A DNA stretch of 64,000 bases from an uncultured Megamonas sp. (GTDB lineage Bacteria > Bacillota_C > Negativicutes > Selenomonadales > Selenomonadaceae): NCBI GenBank assembly GCA_900556715.1, contig USPM01000002.1:6514-70513 (forward strand), written 5' to 3'. This document shows positions 27,511 to 35,583 of this stretch, piece after piece. Both the position numbers and the translations under genes were made by a program. The first letter of the stretch is position 1. Every line of letters begins with the position of its first letter. A model generated the notes under the pieces. The model did no database searches and was not told where the DNA came from. It was given only the letters and a program-made list of their open reading frames with translations.

Positions 27511-28993
27511 TAATCTTCCCCCTAATTGCTTCAATAGCTACTTCTTTATCATCAAAATGGATAGTTCCTGTTTTTAAAATCTGATAATTTTCATGACCTT
27601 TACCAGCTATAAGCACAATATCATCTTTTTGTGCAAGTTCAATAGCTCTGAAAATAGCAGTTCTTCTATCTGTAATTTTTTCATGGAAATTGCCATGAAG
27701 TGCAGGAAGTACACCTGCTTCTACTTCAGATAAAATAAATTCTGGATCTTCTGTTCTTGGATTATCAGAAGTTGCAATTACCACATCTGCAAGCTGTGCT
27801 GCAATACGGCCCATAATAGGACGTTTTGTTCTATCGCGGTCACCGCCACAGCCAAATACTACGATCAAACGTTTTTTAGCGATTTCACGTGCTGTTTTTA
27901 AAACGTTTTCTAAACCATCTGGAGTATGAGCATAATCGACTATTACGCTGAAATCTTGACCTTGACGTACAAGTTCAAAACGTCCTGCTACAGCTTCAAA
28001 GTTTTCAAGAGTTTCTTTGATTATATCAAAAGAAATTTTTTCAGCTAAAGCAACGCCAATTACGCCTAATATATTATAAACATTGAACATACCTGTAACT
28101 TTTAAATCAAAATGAACTTTTTCGCCTTTATATTTTACATCAAAAGACGCTCCAGATGCCTTAATTTCTACATTTTCAGCTTTTAAAGTTGCATCATTTT
28201 TAATGCCATAAGTTATTAAATTGCATTTTGTATGCTCAATCATTGTTTTACTGCCAAGTTCATCATCTAAATTAATTACGGCATTTTTATTAGTTTTTAC
28301 TAAATTTGGTGCAGATAAACTATCAAATAATTTTGCCTTAGCTAGGGCATAATTTTCCATAGTTTTATGATAATCTAAATGGTCTTGTGTTAAATTTGTA
28401 AACATTGCTGTATCATATTCACAACCTGCAACACGATTCATATCAAGAGCATGTGAGGATACTTCCATAACTACATAATCAATATTTTGTTTATACATCT
28501 TATCTAAAATTTCTTGAAGGTCAATCACATCTGGTGTTGTATTGTGAATTGGCATCTCTTCATCTTCAATCATGATTTTAATTGTGCCAATGACGCCCAC
28601 TTTATATCCTGCTTTACGCAAAATATCGCGAAGCATATATGTACTACTTGTTTTACCATTTGTTCCTGTAACACCAATCATACGCATTTTTTTGCCTGGA
28701 TAGTCATAAAAATATGGTACAGCAAGTTCCATTGCTTCACGAAGATTTGGTACTTTTATAACTGTAACACCTGTAGGTACTTCTACATCTTTTTCAGTCA
28801 TAATCGCACAAGCTCCAGCTTCTACAGCTTGAGGAATAAATTTATTACCATCTACCCTAGTACCACAGATACATACGAATAAAGTATTTTTTCTCACACG
28901 ACGTGAATCATGAGTGATAAACTCAATTTCTTTGTTCACATCTCCTTTTATTTCTACATCATTTAATACTGACACTAGTTGTTCAATGGTCAT
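27503..28993 (-). CDS. murE: UDP-N-acetylmuramoylalanyl-D-glutamate--2,6-diaminopimelate ligase
   Basis: Adds the third residue of the stem peptide. The 496 residues have GVTGTNGKTSSTYML and the specificity motif SDNPRTEDP (about 410-420). The DNPR form is the one associated with meso-diaminopimelate rather than L-lysine, so the wall is predicted to be DAP-type. The gene appears to begin its own transcription unit because a terminator follows ftsL upstream. The slot between ftsL and murE, where ftsI normally lies, holds only that terminator. Confidence 0.96.
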   Translation of the reverse strand: MTIEQLVSVLNDVEIKGDVNKEIEFITHDSRRVRKNTLFVCICGTRVDGNKFIPQAVEAGACAIMTEKDVEVPTGVTVIKVPNLREAMELAVPYFYDYPGKKMRMIGVTGTNGKTSSTYMLRDILRKAGYKVGVIGTIKIMIEDEEMPIHNTTPDVIDLQEILDKMYKQNIDYVVMEVSSHALDMNRVAGCEYDTAMFTNLTQDHLDYHKTMENYALAKAKLFDSLSAPNLVKTNKNAVINLDDELGSKTMIEHTKCNLITYGIKNDATLKAENVEIKASGASFDVKYKGEKVHFDLKVTGMFNVYNILGVIGVALAEKISFDIIKETLENFEAVAGRFELVRQGQDFSVIVDYAHTPDGLENVLKTAREIAKKRLIVVFGCGGDRDRTKRPIMGRIAAQLADVVIATSDNPRTEDPEFILSEVEAGVLPALHGNFHEKITDRRTAIFRAIELAQKDDIVLIAGKGHENYQILKTGTIHFDDKEVAIEAIRGKING

Positions 28994-29081
28994 TATAAAC
29001 CCTCCTGAATTTGCTTTTTGTATCTTTTAGCAATCTAAAATCAAACTATATTATAGCTCACTTATTTATATATGTATACTA

Positions 29082-29140
29082 CAAAAAATTAAGCCATAAA
29101 ATCCTAAATTTAAAATTTATTTAAGAAATTTATGGCTCAA
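29082..29140 (-). terminator. Terminator after ftsL
   Basis: Arms TTGAGCCATAAA and TTTATGGCTTAA (29089-29100 with 29129-29140) form a near-perfect stem with an AT-rich loop, followed by TTTTTT on the minus strand. It separates rsmH-ftsL from the mur genes. Confidence 0.75.
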
Positions 29141-29148
29141 TTAATAAT

Positions 29149-29520
29149 TTATTTTTTAGTTGAAAAGAAAAATTTATCTGGTAGTATCATTCCTAATTCA
29201 TTTGTAGCAATAGATTGTATTCTTTCTGGAGATTTTAGATGTGCTATTTCTAAATGAAGACGAGAATTCTCTGCTTCTAATTTTGTAGATTGATTTTTTA
29301 ATTGATTTAAATGATAGGCATCGCTGGCAGCTACTCCACTGCGTAAAATAAAGAATCCTGCCATTGCCACTACTATTACAAATAAAATAATACATCTTGA
29401 ACGCAACGCATTATTTAAATCTGCGTCTTTTTCCTGTCTTGATTTCACTGATTTTTTTACTTTCATTTGTTTATATCTCTCTTGATTTTCTTCATAAACA
29501 ATTTTGCGTTGCGCTAACAT
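29149..29520 (-). CDS. ftsL: Cell division protein FtsL-like
   Basis: A 123-residue bitopic protein: a basic N-terminus, one membrane span (about residues 45-62) and a leucine-zipper-like coiled coil (NQLKNQSTKLEAENSRLHLEIAHLKSPERIQSIATNELGM). The ending resembles FtsL/DivIC proteins, where the last motif contacts the septal synthase. Its place directly after rsmH supports FtsL. Primary sequence conservation in this family is poor, so position carries much of the call. Confidence 0.85.
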   Translation of the reverse strand: MLAQRKIVYEENQERYKQMKVKKSVKSRQEKDADLNNALRSRCIILFVIVVAMAGFFILRSGVAASDAYHLNQLKNQSTKLEAENSRLHLEIAHLKSPERIQSIATNELGMILPDKFFFSTKK

Positions 29521-29538
29521 AATAAAATCCTCCTAAGA

Positions 29539-30477
29539 TTATAACTTCTCTGCTACTCTCAACTTTGCACTTTTAGATCGTGAATTATCATCCATCTCAT
29601 GTTTTGATGGTTTTATAGCTTTACTACAAAGCTTTATCTCAGGCTTATGATTACATACACAAATTGGTAAATGTGGTGGACAAATACAACCACGGGACAG
29701 TTCTTTAAATACATTCTTAGTAATACGATCTTCTAATGAATGAAATGTTATTACTGCAATTCTTCCACCTTTATTTAAATGTTTTACTGCTACTTTAAAA
29801 GTATTTTCTAAAATTCCTAATTCATTATTTACTTCAATACGAATAGCCTGAAAAATACGTTTTGCTGGATGACCTGTTGCTTTTTTTCGCACAGCTGCTG
29901 GTATAGCACGGCGAATGATATCCACTAATTCGCCTGTAGTCTCTATCTTCTTTTCCTGGCGATATTTTACAATAAATTCTGCTATACGCTTGCTCCAGCG
30001 TTCTTCACCATATGTTTTAAAAATATCATTTAATTTTTCTTCATCATATTCATTGACCACATCATATGCAGAAAAATCTTGTGCCTTATCCATACGCATA
30101 TCAAGTGGAGCATCTTGCATATAGGAAAAACCTCTATCGGCTTCATCTAGCTGATATGATGAAACACCTAAATCAAATAAAATTCCATCAATATATTCTA
30201 TATTTAAATTCTTTAGTACAGTTTCTAAATCTTTAAAATTGCTATGCACAATATCTATTTTACATTTATATTGCTTTAATCTTTCAGTTGCGACTTTAAT
30301 CGCATCTTCATCTTGATCTATGCCGATTAAATGCCCATTTTCATTTAACTGCGTAGCAATTCTCGATGAATGACCTGCTCCGCCCAAAGTGCAATCTACA
30401 TATACACCATCAGGCTTTATAGCAAGCCCCTTTATTACTTCCTCTGGTAGAACACTAATATGTTCAAATTCCACCAA
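29539..30477 (-). CDS. rsmH: 16S rRNA (cytosine-1402-N4)-methyltransferase
   Basis: SAM-dependent methyltransferase of 312 residues acting on C1402 in the decoding centre. HISVLPEEVIKGL, DCTLGGAGHSSRIA (SAM loop), DLGVSSYQLDEADRGFSY and FHSLEDRITKNVF are signature blocks. It is the first gene of the division cluster here. mraZ, normally upstream, is absent and replaced by an unrelated deacetylase gene. Confidence 0.96.
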   Translation of the reverse strand: MVEFEHISVLPEEVIKGLAIKPDGVYVDCTLGGAGHSSRIATQLNENGHLIGIDQDEDAIKVATERLKQYKCKIDIVHSNFKDLETVLKNLNIEYIDGILFDLGVSSYQLDEADRGFSYMQDAPLDMRMDKAQDFSAYDVVNEYDEEKLNDIFKTYGEERWSKRIAEFIVKYRQEKKIETTGELVDIIRRAIPAAVRKKATGHPAKRIFQAIRIEVNNELGILENTFKVAVKHLNKGGRIAVITFHSLEDRITKNVFKELSRGCICPPHLPICVCNHKPEIKLCSKAIKPSKHEMDDNSRSKSAKLRVAEKL

Positions 30478-30562
30478 CGAAACACCTCGCGTCTTTTATA
30501 AAATTATTTACGTAAATATAATTTTAACAGTCATCAAAATTTATTTCAATAGAAAATTAAAT

Positions 30563-31378
30563 TTAGCTCTTATACCAACCTAAACGTTCAAATACTGGTA
30601 TATAGTGCATTCTTTCATAGAAAGATAAAAATGTATTTTCTGTATGGAAAATAGGTACTCTTTCTAAAGCATAAATATTACTTGCTCTATCTACATTACC
30701 ATATTTAATAGTAAATGCCCCTTTATATCCTGCTTCATTAACCAATTTAGCGATATATAAATTATATGTTCCTGTAGGATAAGCCATAAATTTAGTATCT
30801 TGATTTAATTGAGCATCTAATGTTTGCTTAGATTTTGTAAGCTCTTCTTTTAATTGATCTTCAGTGAGTTCTGTCATAGATTTATGGCTAGCAGTATGCG
30901 ATTGAAAATCCATACCATTTGCCTTCATTTCTTTTATCTGCTCCCATGTTAAATAATTAGGTTGATTGCTAACAAAATCTGTAATTACAAAAATAGTACC
31001 TGTAAAACCATATTTTTTCAAAATAGGATATGCATTTTGGTAATTATCTTCATAACCATCATCAAAAGTGATTAAAATTGGATTTTCAGGCAGTTCTGCT
31101 CCATTTACCATATGATCATACAATTGATCTGTATTTATTGTATTATAACCATTTTCTTTTAAATAAGCCATTTGTCGATCAAAATCTTCTGGCAGTACGG
31201 ATAAAGCAATATTCATATTATCTATCTTATGATAATTTAATATTGTAATCGGTATATCTTCTTCATTTTCTGCTGCGGATACAGGCATTACTTTCGGACT
31301 AGATAAAATCAATGGCAAACAAATTAACATAATAAGTAATATTAATTTTGCATATTTTTTCTGTTTAAACACACTCAT
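30563..31378 (-). CDS. Polysaccharide deacetylase family protein, exported
   Basis: A 271-residue carbohydrate esterase 4 member with an N-terminal signal/anchor segment (about residues 12-35, ending SAAE). The metal-binding catalytic motifs are clear: ITFDDGYEDNYQNAYPIL (catalytic Asp, about 103-120) and SHTASHKSM (His-x3-His). It should remove N-acetyl groups from an extracellular glycan such as poly-GlcNAc or wall chitin-like polymers. Its neighbours give no hint of the substrate. It sits between rsmH and the Lgt-like gene, all on the minus strand. Confidence 0.88.
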   Translation of the reverse strand: MSVFKQKKYAKLILLIMLICLPLILSSPKVMPVSAAENEEDIPITILNYHKIDNMNIALSVLPEDFDRQMAYLKENGYNTINTDQLYDHMVNGAELPENPILITFDDGYEDNYQNAYPILKKYGFTGTIFVITDFVSNQPNYLTWEQIKEMKANGMDFQSHTASHKSMTELTEDQLKEELTKSKQTLDAQLNQDTKFMAYPTGTYNLYIAKLVNEAGYKGAFTIKYGNVDRASNIYALERVPIFHTENTFLSFYERMHYIPVFERLGWYKS

Positions 31379-31426
31379 CTTCCCACTTTCATTTTTAATT
31401 TTTATATTTCTATAATAAGTAAAAAT

Positions 31427-32218
31427 TTAATTATGTTGAAAACGTTTAGCTATATACACCAATACTGTCATTATCATAACAGTTAAAGCTATCCATTGCA
31501 TAGGATATAATAACATATCTTTATTCACACTAAAATACATAAAACCAATACAAAATCTAATTATAGCCATTAACATTATACTAAATAAAAAAGTAGTTCC
31601 TTCAGCCAAAAACTTATACTTTCTATTAAAGAGTAAAACTAAAATAGATATTATAAATACTATACTATAAGCAAAAGCTTGATATAATGCTACAGGTTGA
31701 AAATATTGATATGCTTCAAAACCTGTTGGACGATATCTATATTCTACATATTCTGCCAAACTATGATCATTTGGAATATCTAATCCCAGTGGTGTGCCAA
31801 GTGAAAACTGCATCATGAAATTGGCTAACTGTAAAACAGTCAAACCGAATAATAATGCTGGCATCATCAAATCAAACCACAACCATAAATTATAATCATA
31901 TTTATGCAAAAAAACTATACTTGTCATCAAAAAACCAAATAAAGCACCATATATAGATAACCCACCTTGCCAAATGCAAAATATTTGAATTAAATTTGAC
32001 GCATAAACATCTATGTGCATAATTACAAAAAAAATCCTAGCACCTATTAATCCTGCTGGTATCATCCAAACTAATAAATCCCACATAGGGCTGAAATTTT
32101 CACCGTATATTTTAAATAAAATTTTACTTATCACCAAACCTATCAACAATGAACATACGATTATCAAGCCATACCAATAAATATTAATATTGCCCAAACA
32201 AAAAGCTACAAAATCCAT
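31427..32218 (-). CDS. Lgt-family membrane protein lacking catalytic residues
   Basis: A 263-residue polytopic protein with the overall pattern of prolipoprotein diacylglyceryl transferase: WYGLIIVCSLLIG, AGLIGARIFFVI, IWQGGLSIYGALFG, a GL...NFM-Q...G block and an LY motif. The residues required in Lgt are replaced. The HGG histidine is Tyr90, the GRxGN arginine is Gln130, the NxE glutamate is Phe138, and HPxxLYE reads QPVALYQ. The alignment needs no gaps in these blocks, so these look like real substitutions. It is probably a paralogue with another function; a genuine lgt should exist elsewhere. About seven membrane helices are predicted. Confidence 0.75.
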   Translation of the reverse strand: MDFVAFCLGNINIYWYGLIIVCSLLIGLVISKILFKIYGENFSPMWDLLVWMIPAGLIGARIFFVIMHIDVYASNLIQIFCIWQGGLSIYGALFGFLMTSIVFLHKYDYNLWLWFDLMMPALLFGLTVLQLANFMMQFSLGTPLGLDIPNDHSLAEYVEYRYRPTGFEAYQYFQPVALYQAFAYSIVFIISILVLLFNRKYKFLAEGTTFLFSIMLMAIIRFCIGFMYFSVNKDMLLYPMQWIALTVMIMTVLVYIAKRFQHN

Positions 32219-32546
32219 AAAATCTCCCTCTCTATCCCCATAACTCGTTTTTTATTTTTCATAATGTCTTATTGTACTGCTATCTAAAAAATTTATCAAT
32301 TATTTACAATCATTTAAAATAACATTTACAAAATATACTTATAAAATCTAAAATATTATATTTCGTTATTTTTAATAAAGATTATTCAATCATAAATAAG
32401 TATTATATTCATATCATTTTTCTATGATTATTTATAAAATTATCATTTACTTATACCAAAACTAAAAAAAATATGATATAATTCCCATGTGAATAAAATT
32501 AATTATCAAATTTCACTATAAAATATAGATAAAGGAGATATTTTTC
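32219..32546. other. Divergent intergenic region between the Lgt-like gene and the DUF1858 gene
   Basis: Very AT-rich, with no reading frame of interest. A plus-strand TATAAT at 32477-32482, about 65 nt before the DUF1858 start, is the best promoter box; a matching -35 is weak. AAAGGAG at 32531-32537 is the ribosome site for that gene. Nothing else was recognised. Confidence 0.5.
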
Positions 32547-32747
32547 ATGACTATAACTAAAGAAATGGGTATTATGGAAGTTGTTAGCCAATATCCTGAA
32601 ACTGTAGAAGTATTTGTAAACGCTGGTATGGGTTGCCTTGGTTGTGCTGCTGCTCACTTCGAAAACATCGAACAAGGTGCAGGTGCTCATGGCATCGATA
32701 TCGACAAACTCATCGAAGATTTAAATGCTGCAATCGAAGCAAAATAA
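32547..32747 (+). CDS. DUF1858 redox disulfide domain protein
   Basis: A 66-residue stand-alone DUF1858 protein (the hybrid-cluster-protein-associated redox disulfide domain). It starts ITKEMGIMEVVSQYPETVEVF, and the CxxC sits in GMGCLGCAAAHFE (cysteines near residues 31 and 34). Its length is that of the isolated domain. The function is not established; the CxxC suggests a thiol redox or metal role. It has a strong ribosome site and its own terminator. No hybrid cluster protein gene is adjacent, but a siroheme-reductase-like gene lies 570 nt downstream on the same strand. Confidence 0.85.
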   Translation: MTITKEMGIMEVVSQYPETVEVFVNAGMGCLGCAAAHFENIEQGAGAHGIDIDKLIEDLNAAIEAK

Positions 32748-32760
32748 TATATCATAAAAT

Positions 32761-32796
32761 AAAGCCACTAACTTTTTGTTGGTGGCTTTTATTTTT
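32761..32796 (+). terminator. Terminator after the DUF1858 gene
   Basis: Arms AAAGCCACTAAC and GTTGGTGGCTTT enclose TTTTT, with a T tract beyond. It lies 14 nt after the stop codon. Confidence 0.82.
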
Positions 32797-32812
32797 AAAG
32801 GAGCTGTTTTTC

Positions 32813-33277
32813 TTGTCTATTGAAAAAGTAAAATCATATTTTAAACAATTTCATATGGAAGATAAAATTATGGAATTTCCTGTTTCTAGTGCTACAGTTA
32901 GTGAAGCTGCCAAGGCTTTAAATTGCCAAGAAGCTCATATTGCCAAAACAATGTCTTTTAAATTAAATGATAAAGCTATTCTCGTAGTCATGGCTGGAGA
33001 TATGCGAATTGACAATCATAAATTTAAAGAAAAATTCCATAAAAAAGCTACTATGCTTAAAGCCGATGAAGTTGAACCTATGACTGGTTTTCCTGTTGGT
33101 GGTGTTTGTCCATTTGCTCCTAATGATGGCATAAAAGTATACCTTGATGAATCCTTAAAACGTTTTGACAAAGTATATCCTGCTTGTGGCAGTAGAAATA
33201 GTGCTATTGAACTTAGCATTCCTGAACTTGAAAAATACTCCAAAGCTGTCGAATGGGTAAATATTGGTAAACATTAA
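32813..33277 (+). CDS. YbaK/EbsC-type aminoacyl-tRNA deacylase domain protein
   Basis: A 154-residue protein of the YbaK/ProX trans-editing superfamily, which hydrolyses mischarged aminoacyl-tRNAs. Hallmarks are the lysine in HIAKTMSFK, GDMRIDNHKFKE and the loop GFPVGGVCPFAP. A TTG start at 32813-32815 (SIEKVKSYF) is chosen because AAAGGAG lies nine bases before it; the longer open frame reaching back to 32633 overlaps the DUF1858 gene and its terminator and has no family similarity. The preferred tRNA (Cys-tRNA(Pro) or other) cannot be told. Confidence 0.87.
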   Translation: MSIEKVKSYFKQFHMEDKIMEFPVSSATVSEAAKALNCQEAHIAKTMSFKLNDKAILVVMAGDMRIDNHKFKEKFHKKATMLKADEVEPMTGFPVGGVCPFAPNDGIKVYLDESLKRFDKVYPACGSRNSAIELSIPELEKYSKAVEWVNIGKH

Positions 33278-33313
33278 ACAGTATGTAAATATATAAATGT
33301 AAAGGAGAATAAA

Positions 33314-33988
33314 ATGGTATCAGGTGTAATCCATCAAAAAAATAATTTCTATACGATTAGAATTATAGGTAATTGTGGTGAATTTTCAGCAGAAGAATTA
33401 ATAGCTATCGCTCAAATTGCTTCAACGTATGGCAATGGCAAAATCACTGCTACATCTAGAGGAACTATAGAAATTGAACAAATTTCCCCAGATAATTTAG
33501 AAATCGCTTTAGAAAAAATAAAAATAAATAATCTTCGTCTAGGTGGTACAGGGACTACAGTTAGAGCTGTAATCAGCTGTAAAGGCACTACTTGCACTAA
33601 AGGTCTATACGATGTACACGCTTTAGCAACAGAATTAGATAATTTATTTTATGGTCAAACCGTTCCTAAAAAATTAAAAATAGGTGTCTTTGGCTGTATC
33701 AACAGTCTTGGCAAAGCCAAATCTCAAGACATCGGTATAATGCCATCATTTAAAAATCCACATAAATTTGAATTATATATCGGTGGATTATTAGGAAATA
33801 GCCCTGTCTATGGTCAACATATTGATATTGCTTTAAATAAAGAACAATTAATTTATGCTATAAAATTTATCATTGAAATTTATCAAAAAAATGGCAAATA
33901 TCCTCAACGATTACGCAAAGTTTTGGATGCAAATCCTAATCTTTGGCAAGAAATAAATAATTATTTAATTGAATTAATTCAAAAATAA
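33314..33988 (+). CDS. Nitrite/sulfite reductase-like (siroheme/4Fe-4S domain) protein, incomplete cluster motif
   Basis: A 224-residue protein made of one ferredoxin-like half-domain (about residues 1-75, with TATSRGTIEIEQI) and one nitrite/sulfite reductase 4Fe-4S domain. In small single-domain relatives the cluster cysteines occur as CKGTxC and GCxxxC. Here the first pair is intact (C89, C94) and C128 is kept, but the fourth position is Leu132 (GCINSLGKAK). That cysteine normally bridges the cluster to siroheme, so classical siroheme chemistry is doubtful. The ribosome site is AAAGGAG. It lies downstream of the YbaK-type gene and ends at a strong terminator. Confidence 0.8.
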   Translation: MVSGVIHQKNNFYTIRIIGNCGEFSAEELIAIAQIASTYGNGKITATSRGTIEIEQISPDNLEIALEKIKINNLRLGGTGTTVRAVISCKGTTCTKGLYDVHALATELDNLFYGQTVPKKLKIGVFGCINSLGKAKSQDIGIMPSFKNPHKFELYIGGLLGNSPVYGQHIDIALNKEQLIYAIKFIIEIYQKNGKYPQRLRKVLDANPNLWQEINNYLIELIQK

Positions 33989-33989
33989 T

Positions 33990-34036
33990 AAAAGCACCTT
34001 AAAAGCTAAATCAATGACTTTTAAGGTGCTTTTTAT
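33990..34036 (+). terminator. Terminator after the siroheme-reductase-like gene
   Basis: Sixteen-base perfect arms (33990-34005 and 34018-34033) enclose a 12-base loop, with T-rich sequence after. Confidence 0.88.
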
Positions 34037-34037
34037 A

Positions 34038-34110
34038 TAAAAAGTGTCAAAAAGTGTCAAAAATAAAAATATATTTTAACTTTATTAGGAAAAATTTTTC
34101 TAAAAATTCC
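34038..34110 (+). promoter_or_regulatory. Candidate operators upstream of the GH4/PTS operon
   Basis: A tandem direct repeat AAAAGTGTC occurs twice at 34040-34059 and the palindrome GAAAAATTTTTC lies at 34089-34100, directly upstream of the -35 box. The neighbouring RpiR-type regulator is the likely reader of one of these; this is inference from position. Confidence 0.45.
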
Positions 34111-34117
34111 CAAATTA

Positions 34118-34146
34118 TTGTTTAATAAAATAACTTAAAATATAAT
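34118..34146 (+). promoter_or_regulatory. Promoter of the GH4-galM-PTS operon
   Basis: TTGTTT (34118-34123), a 17-nt spacer and TATAAT (34141-34146) lie 35 nt before the ATG of the first gene, which has AGGAGG as ribosome site. Confidence 0.7.
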
Positions 34147-34180
34147 ATGTTCAAGATTTCAATATTTTAGGAGGAACATC

Positions 34181-35572
34181 ATGAATAATCAATTAAAAAT
34201 TGTTACAATTGGCGGAGGTAGTAGTTATACTCCTGAATTAATGGAAGGTTTTATTAAAAGATATAAAGAACTACCTATAAAAGAAATATGGCTTGTTGAT
34301 ATTGAAGCTGGAAAAGAAAAATTAGATATAGTAGCTAAATTAGCTCAACGTATGTGGAATGCTTCTGGATATCCTGTAAAAGTTTATACAACATTAGATA
34401 GAAGAAGTGCTTTAAAAGATGCTGATTTTGTTACTACTCAATTTCGTGTTGGTTTATTAGATGCTCGTATAAAGGACGAAAGAATTCCTGCTTTGCATGG
34501 CATGTTAGGTCAAGAAACCAATGGTGCTGGTGGTATTTTTAAAGCATTTAGAACTATTCCCGTAATAAAATCTATTATAGATGATATGAGAGAACTTTGC
34601 CCTAATGCATGGCTCATTAATTTTACTAATCCTAGTGGTATGATTACAGAAGCTGTTATTAAACATTTCAATTGGAAAAAATGTATTGGTTTATGTAATG
34701 TACCTACTATTTCAATGATTGCAGAACCTAAGTTACTTAATAAATCCATTAATGATTTAAATTATAGATTTGCTGGTTTAAATCATTTTCATTGGCATAA
34801 AGTATTTGATAAAGATGGTAAAGATTTAACACCAGAGCTTATAGAACATATAAATGAAAAAAATGGCGGTACTCCTGTTAATATTTATCCAGCTAAATTT
34901 CCATTAGATTTATTACATTCTATGAATTTATTACCATGTGGATACCATAGATATTACTACATGCAAAAAGAAATGCTTCAACATAGCCTAGAAGAATTTA
35001 ATTTAGCTGGTGGAACACGTGCAGAACAAGTAAAAAGAACTGAACATGAATTATTTGATATATATAAAAATCCTAAATTAGACCACAAACCAGAACAATT
35101 ATCTAAACGTGGTGGTGCATATTATAGTGATGCTGCTTGCGAATGTATCAATGCTATCTATAATAACAAAAAAATTCACATGGTAGTTAGCACTCAAAAT
35201 AATGGTGCTATTCCTTGTTTAGATGATAGTTCTATTGTTGAAATTTCTTCTATAATTTCTGCAACTGGAGCTCAACCTTTAGCTTGGGGAAAAATGTCAC
35301 CATCTCAAAAAGGATGGTTACAATTAATGAAAGCTATGGAAGAATGTGTTATTCAAGCTGCTATAACAGGTGATTATGGAACTGCTTTAGAAGCATTTAA
35401 TATCAATCCTTTAATCGAAAATAGTAATGAAGGTATTGCTGTTTTAAATGAATTACTCTTAGCCCATGAAAAATATTTACCTCAATTTAAAGAAATTATA
35501 TGCAAATTAAAAAAACAAGGAATAAAATTAACTGACCCTGTAGTTGTTGATTTAATGGAAAATGGTTATTGA
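34181..35572 (+). CDS. 6-phospho-beta-glucosidase, glycoside hydrolase family 4
   Basis: NAD- and metal-dependent GH4 hydrolase of 463 residues that splits phosphorylated disaccharides after PTS uptake. It begins IVTIGGGSSYTPELMEGF (dinucleotide fold), then GQETNGAGGIFKAFRTIPV, INFTNPSGMITEAV and the metal-binding CNVP and GLNHFHW stretches, and RGGAYYSDAACECINAIYN. The pattern is closer to LicH/CelF-type phospho-beta-glucosidases than to maltose-6-phosphate enzymes. It is first in an operon with an aldose epimerase and an EIICBA. Cellobiose, gentiobiose or aryl glucosides are plausible substrates. Confidence 0.88.
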   Translation: MNNQLKIVTIGGGSSYTPELMEGFIKRYKELPIKEIWLVDIEAGKEKLDIVAKLAQRMWNASGYPVKVYTTLDRRSALKDADFVTTQFRVGLLDARIKDERIPALHGMLGQETNGAGGIFKAFRTIPVIKSIIDDMRELCPNAWLINFTNPSGMITEAVIKHFNWKKCIGLCNVPTISMIAEPKLLNKSINDLNYRFAGLNHFHWHKVFDKDGKDLTPELIEHINEKNGGTPVNIYPAKFPLDLLHSMNLLPCGYHRYYYMQKEMLQHSLEEFNLAGGTRAEQVKRTEHELFDIYKNPKLDHKPEQLSKRGGAYYSDAACECINAIYNNKKIHMVVSTQNNGAIPCLDDSSIVEISSIISATGAQPLAWGKMSPSQKGWLQLMKAMEECVIQAAITGDYGTALEAFNINPLIENSNEGIAVLNELLLAHEKYLPQFKEIICKLKKQGIKLTDPVVVDLMENGY

Positions 35573-35583
35573 GGTGAAATTTA

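Noticed and set aside
31427..32218. Plain annotation as functional lgt
   Set aside because: The His, Arg and Glu positions needed for diacylglyceryl transfer are all replaced, so the usual name would mislead.
32633..32812. N-terminal extension of the YbaK-type gene
   Set aside because: The extra 60 codons overlap the DUF1858 gene and its terminator. A TTG start with AAAGGAG nine bases upstream gives the normal family length.
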